The translations under genes and the position numbers were made by a program. A stretch of DNA of 32,355 nucleotides from Lachnospiraceae bacterium FE2018 (GTDB lineage Bacteria; Bacillota; Clostridia; Lachnospirales; Lachnospiraceae): assembly GCA_000702845.1 (NCBI GenBank), contig JNKK01000031.1:1-32355 (forward strand). Direction: 5' to 3'. The notes under the pieces are model-generated. The model was not told the origin of the DNA, ran no database searches, and saw only the letters and a list, made by a program, of their open reading frames with translations. Positions 17,701 to 23,942 of this stretch are shown here, piece after piece; positions within the stretch are counted from its first letter, which is position 1, and every line of letters begins with the position of its first letter.

Positions 17701-18225
17701 ATAGCTGCCGCGCAGTTTCTCCATAAATGCGGCATATACCTTCCGGACGTCCTCCAGTTTATGTGTCAGCAGCCCGGACCGTTCAGACAGCATTTCTTTC
17801 CAGTTCGCAAGATCGTCCGGCCTTACGCGGTACTGAAGCAGTTCTGAAATAAGAGATTTCATTTCCTCTACAGATCCGCTCTTTTTCAGTGTACCGCCGA
17901 GGACAGACAATTGTTTCGCCTGCTCTCCGATCACTTTCTGAAGAATCAGCGTTTTGCCGAGATCATCGAGCACCGGATCCTGATTTCCGCCGACCTCTTC
18001 AAAAACACGCCACGCCAGGCGGTTAAAGGAGAGCACATCCAGATTCAGCATACCGCGGCGCGGATGCATCTGGACAAGATCCTTCTGTGTCTGCATCGTA
18101 AACTGCTCCGGCACAATCACCAGAAATGTCTGTTCCGGATGCGCCATGGACGCCTCGATCAGCTCCTGATATACCGTATATGATTTTCCTGCGCCGCTTC
18201 CTCCGGCGATCATCTGAAGAGACAT
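14737..18225 (-). CDS. addB: ATP-dependent helicase/deoxyribonuclease subunit B
   Basis: This 1162-aa partner of AddA has an N-terminal pseudo-helicase that recognises Chi, and a C-terminal nuclease. It begins MSLQMIAGGSGAGKSYT with a Walker A motif. The Fe-S cysteines are recognisable as the distant Cys in FAACAFAQFARYGL and the C-terminal CEWCPYRPVC. The nuclease motif is VRVIDYKTGTK. The frame is open to a TTG at 18414, but the extra 63 residues are tandem-repeat translation. The ATG at 18225 has AAGGA 8 nt upstream and gives the usual AddB length and N-terminus. It is the first gene of the addB-addA-ispD group. Confidence 0.96.
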   Translation of the reverse strand: MSLQMIAGGSGAGKSYTVYQELIEASMAHPEQTFLVIVPEQFTMQTQKDLVQMHPRRGMLNLDVLSFNRLAWRVFEEVGGNQDPVLDDLGKTLILQKVIGEQAKQLSVLGGTLKKSGSVEEMKSLISELLQYRVRPDDLANWKEMLSERSGLLTHKLEDVRKVYAAFMEKLRGSYITTEEVPERLCAVINRSSFLRNAVVVLDGFTGFTPVQLLVVRELIRLCESIQVIVTAGAETDLTRSRGPQHLFHMSCEMTGNLYRIAREEGCEILQVRRISDENGRFSGNPPLQFLEKNLFRYRSRTYEQIQDRVQLLVGRDPREEIAFAAGEISRLVREEGCRYRDFAIVTGDLEHYGREAARQLDSAGIPYFLDQKLSMLPNPVVEFIRAAVDMVLRGFTYDSVFRLLRSGFAEFTQDETDRMENYCLAAGIRGWKQYTARWVRLPKYLKPEEIEPLNVLRQRFVELFGAFTEGIRMRGGTMRQKTEALYRLLESFRIQQKAAMMEKRFAEDGNYAKAREYAQVYPMIITLLDRMVESLGSEKLSMTAYSQILEAGLAELRVGLIPPGEDQVMIGDIERTRLKHVRVLFFAGVNEGIIPRASAGDGILSASDRSLLEQQKVELAPKGRTLMYQQRFYLYLAMTKPRDRLYLTCSETGLDGSSLMPSYLLALIRKLYPALRMTAISEMPVQFRLETPEGIRNACIEGIRRPASDDCSGEELTEGELQFRTVFTGVAAYPELLGGKRNPDHRSTGSGVKFLQHLLDAAGMQRPEKGISPGTARALYGAELVNSATRLEQFAACAFAQFARYGLKLEAREEYAFTPADLGTILHGALELFAKSLRERQLNWADIPDQVREELADQALDQLTGDYGNTILHSSERNQYQITRIRQMLQRTVWALQEQLKRSSFVPADTEAGFRSETAASMEMELPGGVKLQLRGKIDRIDLCEEDGKQLVRVIDYKTGTKTLDLTELYYGLQIQLPLYMNAATEQYDAEPAGIYYYNISDPIVDTDVDDPEAVRKQLLKQLRMDGISRSEDEILQLLDHTTAVPGDAEAIHLKRNQNGTLAKGSSVADAVQFSDIRHYTEEKIREIGSRIMTGEAAASPYLLGTRNACEWCPYRPVCGFDERIPGYRYRRLKKLTEEEALQKMNAAKQSRERDLKRVSR

Positions 18226-18245
18226 GATTTCATTCCTTCTGCCTG

Positions 18246-18413
18246 TTTTGCGTGCCGCCTGCAGATTGCTCTGTGTTTTGCGTGCTGCCTGCTGCAGATT
18301 GCTCTGTGTTTTGCGTGCTGCCTGCAGATTGCTCTGTGCTTTGCGTGCTGCCTGCTGCAGATTGCTCTGTGCTTTGCATGCCGCCTGCGGACTGCTCTGT
18401 GTTTTGTACGCCA
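18246..18413 (-). repeat. Alternating 30/33-bp minisatellite in the addB leader
   Basis: Six units start at 18246, 18276, 18309, 18339, 18372 and 18402, so the periods alternate 30, 33, 30, 33, 30. This is a 63-bp higher-order dimer, the longer form carrying an extra TGC. The unit core is GATTGCTCTGTG-TTTTGCGTGC. It lies directly between the addB promoter region and its ribosome binding site and stays open in several frames because all lengths are multiples of three. Confidence 0.95.
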
Positions 18414-18472
18414 ATGATCACATCTGCAGGTTAACTTGCGATGTGGTCAGCTTTTTTGATCCTGGTGCCACA

Positions 18473-18500
18473 AGTATATCACATATCAGAATGATCTGAT
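18473..18500 (-). promoter_or_regulatory. Candidate addB promoter with adjacent dyad
   Basis: On the minus strand TGATATACT (18481-18473) is an extended -10 element, with TATACT at 18478-18473. No good -35 box is visible. Just upstream, ATCAGA (18485-18490) and TCTGAT (18495-18500) form a perfect 6-bp inverted repeat with a 4-bp centre, which could be an operator between the divergent addB and nadE promoters. Confidence 0.4.
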
Positions 18501-18519
18501 GCGATTTTCCCAATTCATA

Positions 18520-18548
18520 TTGACGCCGGAATAAATGTTTTTTATCAT
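18520..18548 (+). promoter_or_regulatory. Promoter of nadE
   Basis: TTGACG (18520-18525), 17 bp, and TATCAT (18543-18548) form a sigma-A type promoter 52 bp upstream of the nadE ATG. Confidence 0.65.
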
Positions 18549-18599
18549 ATTTTTATCAGAATTGTGTAAATGATATCCACTGATATAAGAGAGGTTGTT

Positions 18600-19370
18600 A
18601 TGCTTAAAAATCCACAGAAAACAAAAGATGAAATCGTTCAATGGATCCGTGATTATATGCAGGCAAATGGTCCGGACTGCAGTATCGTCGTCGGTGTTTC
18701 CGGCGGAAAGGATTCCAGCGTCGCTGCTGCGCTTGCAGCCGAGGCGCTTGGCACAGACCGCGTTGTTGGCGTCCTGATGCCAAATGGCGTACAGAGTGAC
18801 ATCAGTGACTCCGAAGCGCTCGTCGCGCATCTGGGCATCCCGAACATCACAGTCAATATTCAGGCAGGATTTGACGGACTTTCCGGCGCAATCAATGAAG
18901 TACTCGCTCAGGGGACACTGTCTGGCGTTGAGACACTTTCCCGGGACTCCATCATCAATCTGGCACCGCGCCTTCGCATGAGCACACTCTATGCCATTGC
19001 ACAGGCACTGCCAAACGGCGGACGCGTTATCAACACATGCAACCGCTCCGAGGATTACATCGGATATTCAACAAAATACGGCGATGCCGCCGGCGACTTC
19101 AGCCCGCTTGCAAATCTTCTGGTTCACGAAGTCATTCAGATCGGCGAAGTTCTCGGCCTTCCGGAATATCTCATTAAAAAAACCCCGTCCGACGGCCTTT
19201 CCGGCATGTCAGACGAGGATAAAATCGGGTTTACTTATGCAACGCTCGATCACTATGTATTGACCGGGGAATGCCCGGACGAGGCAATCAAAGCCAAAAT
19301 CGACCGGATGCACCGGCTGAACCTGCATAAGCTGCAGCTGATGCCATCCTTTAAACCTGCAGAAGATTAA
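18600..19370 (+). CDS. nadE: NAD(+) synthetase, ammonia-dependent
   Basis: This 256-aa enzyme amidates nicotinic acid adenine dinucleotide to NAD+, the last step of NAD synthesis. The PP-loop SGGKDSS lies at residues 34-40. The conserved NTCNRSEDYIGYSTKYGDAAGDFSPLANL region carries the deamido-NAD and ATP contacts, and KKTPSDGLSGMSDEDKIGFTY follows. There is no N-terminal glutaminase domain, so free ammonia is the expected donor. The ATG at 18600 is chosen because GAGG lies 5 nt before it and upstream residues are not conserved. The gene has its own promoter, is divergent from addB and is followed by the first hairpin array. Confidence 0.95.
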   Translation: MLKNPQKTKDEIVQWIRDYMQANGPDCSIVVGVSGGKDSSVAAALAAEALGTDRVVGVLMPNGVQSDISDSEALVAHLGIPNITVNIQAGFDGLSGAINEVLAQGTLSGVETLSRDSIINLAPRLRMSTLYAIAQALPNGGRVINTCNRSEDYIGYSTKYGDAAGDFSPLANLLVHEVIQIGEVLGLPEYLIKKTPSDGLSGMSDEDKIGFTYATLDHYVLTGECPDEAIKAKIDRMHRLNLHKLQLMPSFKPAED

Positions 19371-19452
19371 ATCAGGGTATGCAGGAATTACGTCCTTATT
19401 GCAGGATGCCGTTCTTACATTCCATGTTTCTCTGTCTGCCCGGAGCCAACTT

Positions 19453-19864
19453 AAAAGTGCATCCGCAGCCTTGCTTCTTGGCGGTTGCGGATGCACTTTT
19501 TGGGATTCTGACCTTTCGCTCGCGTCTGATCTGGCCTGATTCACCTGATTGGTGCATCCGCATCTTTGCTTTTTGACAGCTGCGGATGCACTTTTCTTGT
19601 CTCTGTTCCCTTGCGCTTTCCAGAATTTGGCTGATTTGGCATCCGCATTCCTTGCTTCCGGCAGTTGCGGATGCACTTTTTTTGATTCTGGCCATTCGAT
19701 CAGGTCTGATCCTGCCTGATTGAACCTTATTTGTGCATCTGCATCTCTTGCTTTTCAGCAGTTGCGGATGCACTTTTCTTCCTTCCGGCTGTTTGCTCTG
19801 TCCTGACCTGGTCAAATTGTGCATCCGCATCTCCTGCTTCTTGACCGTTGCGGATGCATTTTTT
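19453..19864 (+). repeat. Array 1: five tandem terminator-like hairpins
   Basis: Five stem-loops follow nadE. Left/right arms are at 19453-19467/19486-19500, 19552-19562/19581-19591, 19639-19647/19666-19674, 19733-19743/19763-19773 and 19819-19829/19849-19858. The arm is GTGCATCCGCA, pairing with TGCGGATGCAC. The first hairpin has a perfect 15-bp stem extending into AAAA/TTTT. Each right arm is followed by a T-rich tract on the plus strand. Loops are about 18 nt with a shared TTGCTT. Right-arm spacing is 95, 85, 97, 86 bp, and spacers 1 and 3, and 2 and 4, look most alike, suggesting a dimeric unit of about 180 bp. The first unit is a likely nadE terminator; the rest are unexplained. Confidence 0.93.
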
Positions 19865-19959
19865 CAAAAACAAATAATAAGATAACAAATGATGCCCAGA
19901 GAAGGAAGAAAGAAAAAATGTCTGGCATTTCCATCTTCCCAGCAAACCCCGGGGGGCGT

Positions 19960-20832
19960 TCAGGCGCGCTTCAGCAGCTCACGAATCTCATCAATTTCAA
20001 ATGTATAATCGGTCCGGCAGAAGTCGCAGTGCAGAGTCACGGGTTTTCCTTCGTCTACCAGGGACTGCAGTTCTTTCTGTCCGAGACTGATCAGGGCTTT
20101 TGTTACACGGTCCCGGCTGCAGCTGCACTGAAACTGCGTCGGAATTTTTTCATTGATTTCCAGATTCAGATTGCCGAGCAGACGCTCGAGAATCTGCTCC
20201 GGCGTCATGCCCTGTGACAACATTACCGTTACTGAATCAACACCTGTCAGATTCTGCTCCAGCTGTGAGATAATCTCTTCGGATGCATCCGGCATCAGCT
20301 GAATGATAAAACCGCCGGCCTGCAGGATTGTATCATCTGTGTCGACCAGAACTCCCACGCCGACAGAAGAAGGAATCTGTTCACTGGTCATGAAGTAGTA
20401 AGCAAGATCATCTCCGATCTCGCCGCTCTGCAGATCTACCTGTCCGGAATAAGGTTCTTTCAGGCCCAGATCCTTAACAACCGTAAGGGTTCCGTTTCCA
20501 ATCGCTGCTCCTACATCCAGTTTGTGTTTTTTGCTGATCAGGACCGGCACATTCGGATTGTACGGAAATCCTTTGACATTTCCGTGGGAATCCGCCGTCA
20601 CGGTCAGTCCGCCGATCGGTCCGTCACTGCGGATGGTCAGACTTAAGAGATCCCTGTCTCCTTTCATCATGATTCCCATCATAGCACCGGCTGTCATCAG
20701 ACGTCCGAGCGCGGCGCTTGCCACCGGTGTCGTGTCATGCGTCGCTGCCGCCTTCTGTACCATATCATGTGTATTCGCCGCAAATGCGCGGATCTGACCG
20801 CCCGCTGCGGTTGCTCTTACAATGTAATCCAT
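19960..20832 (-). CDS. hslO: Hsp33 redox-regulated chaperone
   Basis: This 290-aa cytosolic holdase is activated by oxidation. The C-terminal zinc and redox switch is complete: C236-S-C238 and C269-D-F-C272. The N-terminal domain begins MDYIVRATAAGGQIRAFAA and includes SAALGRLMTAGAMMG and the GPIGGLTVTADSHGNVKG stretch, both typical of Hsp33. An AGGAG site lies 9 nt before the ATG. It converges on nadE across hairpin array 1, and a 160-nt gap separates it from the methyltransferase. Repeated ATGTATCTATA motifs upstream may be regulatory. Confidence 0.96.
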   Translation of the reverse strand: MDYIVRATAAGGQIRAFAANTHDMVQKAAATHDTTPVASAALGRLMTAGAMMGIMMKGDRDLLSLTIRSDGPIGGLTVTADSHGNVKGFPYNPNVPVLISKKHKLDVGAAIGNGTLTVVKDLGLKEPYSGQVDLQSGEIGDDLAYYFMTSEQIPSSVGVGVLVDTDDTILQAGGFIIQLMPDASEEIISQLEQNLTGVDSVTVMLSQGMTPEQILERLLGNLNLEINEKIPTQFQCSCSRDRVTKALISLGQKELQSLVDEGKPVTLHCDFCRTDYTFEIDEIRELLKRA

Positions 20833-20860
20833 CTGTGTTTTCTCCTGCCGTATCTAAACT

Positions 20861-20894
20861 ATGTATCTATAATATGTTCTATAATGTATCTATA
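20861..20894. promoter_or_regulatory. Repeated ATGTATCTATA motif upstream of hslO
   Basis: The 11-bp sequence ATGTATCTATA occurs perfectly at 20861-20871 and 20884-20894. Between them is a near copy, ATGTTCTATA, in the same orientation. The two perfect copies are 23 bp apart, near two helical turns. On the minus strand TATTAT within this tract could be the hslO -10 box. A regulator site or simply an AT-rich promoter are both possible. Confidence 0.4.
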
Positions 20895-20992
20895 TGAATA
20901 TCTTCTTTGTGCTTTCCTGCAGATCATTGCCGGAAATTGTCCTGTACGTATTCTGTCTGGGCAAAGAGACAACTCCCTCCCGATGTCATACT

Positions 20993-21865
20993 TTATTTTT
21001 CTTTCCCCTGCTCCTGTGCCATATAAAGCACCCGTTCTGTATTCGCCGATACCGGATTCCGGGTATAACCGTCCCATGCGCCGAGGAATCTCATACCCGA
21101 CGCCTGAAGCAGGTTTTTAACTTCTTCCGTACTGTAAGCGCGCTGACAGTGATACTCTTCTGTTTTCCGGTATAAAGCACCTTCGGAACGTTCCTCTGTA
21201 TAGCTGCCAGAATCATAATCTGCTTCTGTATAGCTGCCGAAATCACGATCTGCTTCTGTACAGCTGCCGGAATCACGATCTGCATCTGCAGATATGACAG
21301 GCAGAAACAGTGTCAGCAGATATTCGTTGATCTGCGACTCCGGATCATACTGGTTTTCCCAGATAAAACTTCCTTCATCTCTGTTCTCGGCAATTGTATC
21401 ATCACCGATGGAAGCATACCGTACCGGCGTGTTCATGTCAAACAGAAAAATCCCGCCCGGATCCAGATAATTATTGACCAGCCGGAATACCTGCAGCAAT
21501 TCCCCTGGCTCTGTCACATAATTCAGGCTGTCACAGACACTGATCACCGCCCTGACTGTCCCGTACAGTTCAAAACTGCGGGCATCCTGTAGCAGATAGA
21601 GAATATCATGGCCGGAATTCAGCTTTTTCTCCGTCGCCATTTCAAGCATTTCCGGTGACGCATCGATCCCGATCATATCATATCCCGCCTCTGCCAGCAG
21701 CTCTGTCATACTGCCGGTTCCGCAGCCCAGTTCACAGACAATTCCATTCGGAATGTCCTGCTGTTCCAGCAGTTCCTGCAGACGCACAACCCACTGTTCG
21801 TAATCAATATTATCCATAAACAGATCATAGACCTGCGCAAATTCCGCGTACTGATCGTAAGTCAA
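20993..21865 (-). CDS. Class I SAM-dependent methyltransferase
   Basis: This 290-aa protein has a Rossmann-like methyltransferase fold: N-terminal FAQVYDLFMDNIDYEQWV, motif I CELGCGTGSM (about 44-53), GIDASPEMLEMA as motif II, and SVCDSLNYV plus LDPGGIFLFDMNTP later. The substrate is unknown. The start is a TTG at 21865, with AGGAGG 9 nt upstream and the family N-terminus right after it. The frame is open to 21982, but that extension includes a hairpin and is not conserved-looking. Between about residues 195 and 225 there are three 10-residue repeats of the type GSYTEADYDS, inserted into a surface segment by a 30-bp tandem repeat. Confidence 0.85.
   Translation of the reverse strand: MTYDQYAEFAQVYDLFMDNIDYEQWVVRLQELLEQQDIPNGIVCELGCGTGSMTELLAEAGYDMIGIDASPEMLEMATEKKLNSGHDILYLLQDARSFELYGTVRAVISVCDSLNYVTEPGELLQVFRLVNNYLDPGGIFLFDMNTPVRYASIGDDTIAENRDEGSFIWENQYDPESQINEYLLTLFLPVISADADRDSGSCTEADRDFGSYTEADYDSGSYTEERSEGALYRKTEEYHCQRAYSTEEVKNLLQASGMRFLGAWDGYTRNPVSANTERVLYMAQEQGKEK
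21191..21290 (-). repeat. 30-bp tandem repeat in the methyltransferase gene
   Basis: There are about three units with 30-bp period, built on TAGCTGCC and AATCAYRATCTGC. They encode consecutive decapeptides GSYTEADYDS-like. Units differ by a few substitutions. The frame is preserved, and the repeat lies away from motif I. Confidence 0.92.
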
Positions 21866-21942
21866 TGCTTTATGCCTCCTGATGATTGAACAATCCCCGT
21901 TTTCCGCAACGTCACATTCATAAAGCAGCAATGTAATACAAC

Positions 21943-21987
21943 ATGATAAAACCTCTGTCATGACCGAACAGAGGTTTATCATTTTTT
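21943..21987 (+). terminator. Hairpin with plus-strand T-tract between two minus-strand genes
   Basis: ATGATAAAACCTCTGT (21943-21958) pairs with ACAGAGGTTTATCAT (21968-21982), one bulge, followed by TTTTTT on the plus strand. On the minus strand no T-tract follows the stem. It lies directly after the HAD stop codon. As drawn, it would stop antisense transcription; it may also stabilise the 3' end of the HAD mRNA. Confidence 0.65.
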
Positions 21988-22774
21988 ACAATTCTCCAAG
22001 CCTCTCTGCGATTTCAGCCGGTTTCCCAGCAAATGCAGTGCTTTCTTCCAGTTCCCCGCGGCTTCCGTAGCCATACAGACATCCGATGAACGGGGCTCCG
22101 ACCGCCTGTGCGGCCGCCAGATCACTGTCCCGGTCTCCGACATACGCAAAGATCTGATACGTCTCTTTCCCGTCTCCGGAATTCTCGTTTTCATGATCCG
22201 GTTCACCATCTGTACGGTTCGGACTGATGATTCCGGCTGCTTCCGCCATTGGCAGTCCATCCCGCTTCACCGGTGATTTCTCCAAGGCACCGGAAAAGTC
22301 CGCTGCAATATCTTTCAGGATCTCATGCTTCGGGATTCCATTCCATGTCTCACATGTAAAAAACACGGTAAACCAGCGTTCCAGACCATAGATGTCCCAC
22401 TGCACCTGTGCGTGATGATTTCCGCAGTTGCTCAACATCGCCAGCAGATAACCTTTTGCACAGAGTGAATCCAGCATTTCTTCGACGCCGTCGTACAGAC
22501 GTCCTTTTCCTTTCCGGAGATTCTCCTGCATCCAGTCTCCGACCATCCGGCCGGCTTTCTGCCGCAGTTCCAGATCCAGTTCCGGCATGAAATCGCGCCA
22601 CATATCCGCCATATTCATCCCGAGCCAGCTGCTGATCCGCCTGTCGGAAGGCATCTCAACCTGCACGCAGCATTCCTCATTGAGCCATTTCACAACGGAA
22701 ACAATGGCGGGTTTGTAGATGTGCATCGTCTCATGCAGTGTGCCGTCAAAGTCAAATATTATTACCTTTTTCAT
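21986..22774 (-). CDS. HAD family phosphatase (Gph-like)
   Basis: This 262-aa haloacid-dehalogenase phosphatase has motif I VIIFDFDGTLHET with nucleophile Asp8 and Asp10, motif II LAMLSNC, and motif IV YVGDRDSDLAAAQAVGAPFIG. It resembles phosphoglycolate phosphatases with a helical cap. The ATG at 22774 begins directly at the domain; a weak GAGAG site is upstream. The frame is open to 22813. A hydrophilic insertion of about 25 residues before motif IV (around NRTDGEPDHENENSGDGK) is not typical. It lies 65 nt downstream of ribH, so it could be read from the rib operon, and dephosphorylation of a riboflavin intermediate is a possible but untested role. Confidence 0.85.
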   Translation of the reverse strand: MKKVIIFDFDGTLHETMHIYKPAIVSVVKWLNEECCVQVEMPSDRRISSWLGMNMADMWRDFMPELDLELRQKAGRMVGDWMQENLRKGKGRLYDGVEEMLDSLCAKGYLLAMLSNCGNHHAQVQWDIYGLERWFTVFFTCETWNGIPKHEILKDIAADFSGALEKSPVKRDGLPMAEAAGIISPNRTDGEPDHENENSGDGKETYQIFAYVGDRDSDLAAAQAVGAPFIGCLYGYGSRGELEESTAFAGKPAEIAERLGEL

Positions 22775-22838
22775 TATTTGCTGCTCTCTTAATGACAGGA
22801 ATTCCCTTACCATGACTGCTTTTCGCTGTCACTGCGGC

Positions 22839-23312
22839 TTACAGCTGCTCCATCAGATTGACCATCTCAATTGCACCCAGTGCGCAGTCATAGCCCTTGT
22901 TGCCGGCCTTGCTGCCTGCGCGGGCGATTGCCTGTTCGATGTTCTCGGTTGTAACGATGCCGAACATGGTCGGAACACCTGTCTGCATGGCAACCTGCGC
23001 GATTCCCTTGGAAACTTCGTTGCACACATAATCATAATGTGAAGTCTGGCCTCGGATAACCGTGCCGACACAGATGACTGCGTCATACTTTCCGGACTTC
23101 GCCATCTTCAGGGCCGCTGTCGGAATTTCAAACGCGCCCGGCACCCAGGCTGCCGTAATGTTCTGCTCGTCAACACCGTGACGGACCAGCCCGTCAACTG
23201 CGCCGCCAAGCAGCTTATTCACGATAATCTCGTTAAAACGCGCGGCAACGATACCGACCTTCATCCCTTCCTTCGCGACAACTTTTCCTTCTACTAAATT
23301 GATGTTGTACAT
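22839..23312 (-). CDS. ribH: 6,7-dimethyl-8-ribityllumazine synthase
   Basis: This 157-aa enzyme condenses 5-amino-6-ribitylaminouracil with 3,4-dihydroxybutanone 4-phosphate to give lumazine, the penultimate step of riboflavin synthesis. Motifs: [24 protein letters not shown] at the start, [13 protein letters not shown] (about 55-67), [20 protein letters not shown] with the catalytic His, and [15 protein letters not shown]. It typically forms icosahedral shells. AGAGGAG lies 6 nt before the ATG. It is the last rib gene but is separated from ribBA by 630 nt holding hairpin array 2, so it may have its own promoter; a weak candidate is TTAAGA-N18-TATAAC upstream. Confidence 0.97.
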   Translation of the reverse strand: MYNINLVEGKVVAKEGMKVGIVAARFNEIIVNKLLGGAVDGLVRHGVDEQNITAAWVPGAFEIPTAALKMAKSGKYDAVICVGTVIRGQTSHYDYVCNEVSKGIAQVAMQTGVPTMFGIVTTENIEQAIARAGSKAGNKGYDCALGAIEMVNLMEQL

Positions 23313-23510
23313 TTTGTTCTCCTCTTTCTTTATCTGTTGGTTATATGTGATTCTGTTTTCAGCTCTTAAAGAGTGATTTAATTGCGTTCGGGTGATTGTG
23401 TGATTCTATATGTCTTCGGACTCTGCCTCCTGCTTTTCTATCCTCGATCAGAGCTTTTTGACCATTTGTGTTGTTTGTTTCTCCCCGACAAAGGTTACTT
23501 CTCATTTTTT

Positions 23511-23896
23511 GTGCATCCGCACTCTGGGCAAATTCTCACCTGCGGATGCACTTTTCTTGTTTGATTTTCTTCGTCTCGGGCTTGTTTTCTGTTTTTGTGC
23601 ATCCGCATCCCCGATAAACCTTCACTTGCGGATGCGCTTTTTTTGTTTGCTTCCCTTCGCCCGAAGGTTATTTCTATGTTTTATGCATCTGCATCTCTGG
23701 CAAACGCTCACTTGCGGATGCATTTTTCTTGATCTCTTCTCCTCGTCAGAGGATTGATTTCAGATTTCTGGCATCCGCATCCCGAACAAACTCTCACTTG
23801 CGGATGCACTTTTCTTGATTCTTTCTCTTTGGCTGAGGTTGTTTTTCATTTTTTGTGCATCCGCACTCTGGACATAATCTTTTGCGGATGCATTTT
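23511..23896 (+). repeat. Array 2: five tandem hairpins between ribBA and ribH
   Basis: Five stem-loops use the same arms as array 1 (GTGCATCCGCA with TGCGGATGCAC). Left/right arms are at 23511-23521/23541-23551, 23597-23607/23627-23637, 23683-23693/23713-23723, 23771-23779/23799-23809 and 23855-23865/23883-23893. Right arms are spaced 86, 86, 86, 84 bp. Loops share CTCTGG-CAAACTCTCACT and differ from array 1 loops; spacers share a GAGGTT-T-rich motif. The T-tract again follows on the plus strand, opposite to the direction of the rib genes, so in rib mRNA they are hairpins without a terminator tail. The rest of the 23313-23942 gap shows nothing else convincing. Confidence 0.93.
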
Positions 23897-23942
23897 CCCC
23901 AAATTGAATAATCTACCGGGCACGAACTCATATAAATCATCC

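Noticed and set aside
18226-18414. 63-residue N-terminal extension of AddB (TTG 18414)
   Set aside because: It is the translation of the minisatellite; the ATG at 18225 has AAGGA at 8 nt and gives normal AddB length.
19396-19830. 144-aa minus-strand open frame rich in KSASATAxK and CGCT repeats across array 1
   Set aside because: It is a repeat-derived frame through the hairpin array, without ribosome binding site; the repeated residues are translations of the stems.
19453-23896. CRISPR interpretation of the two repeat arrays
   Set aside because: Conserved parts are short inverted stems with T-tracts, spacers are themselves related between units, and no cas genes are present.
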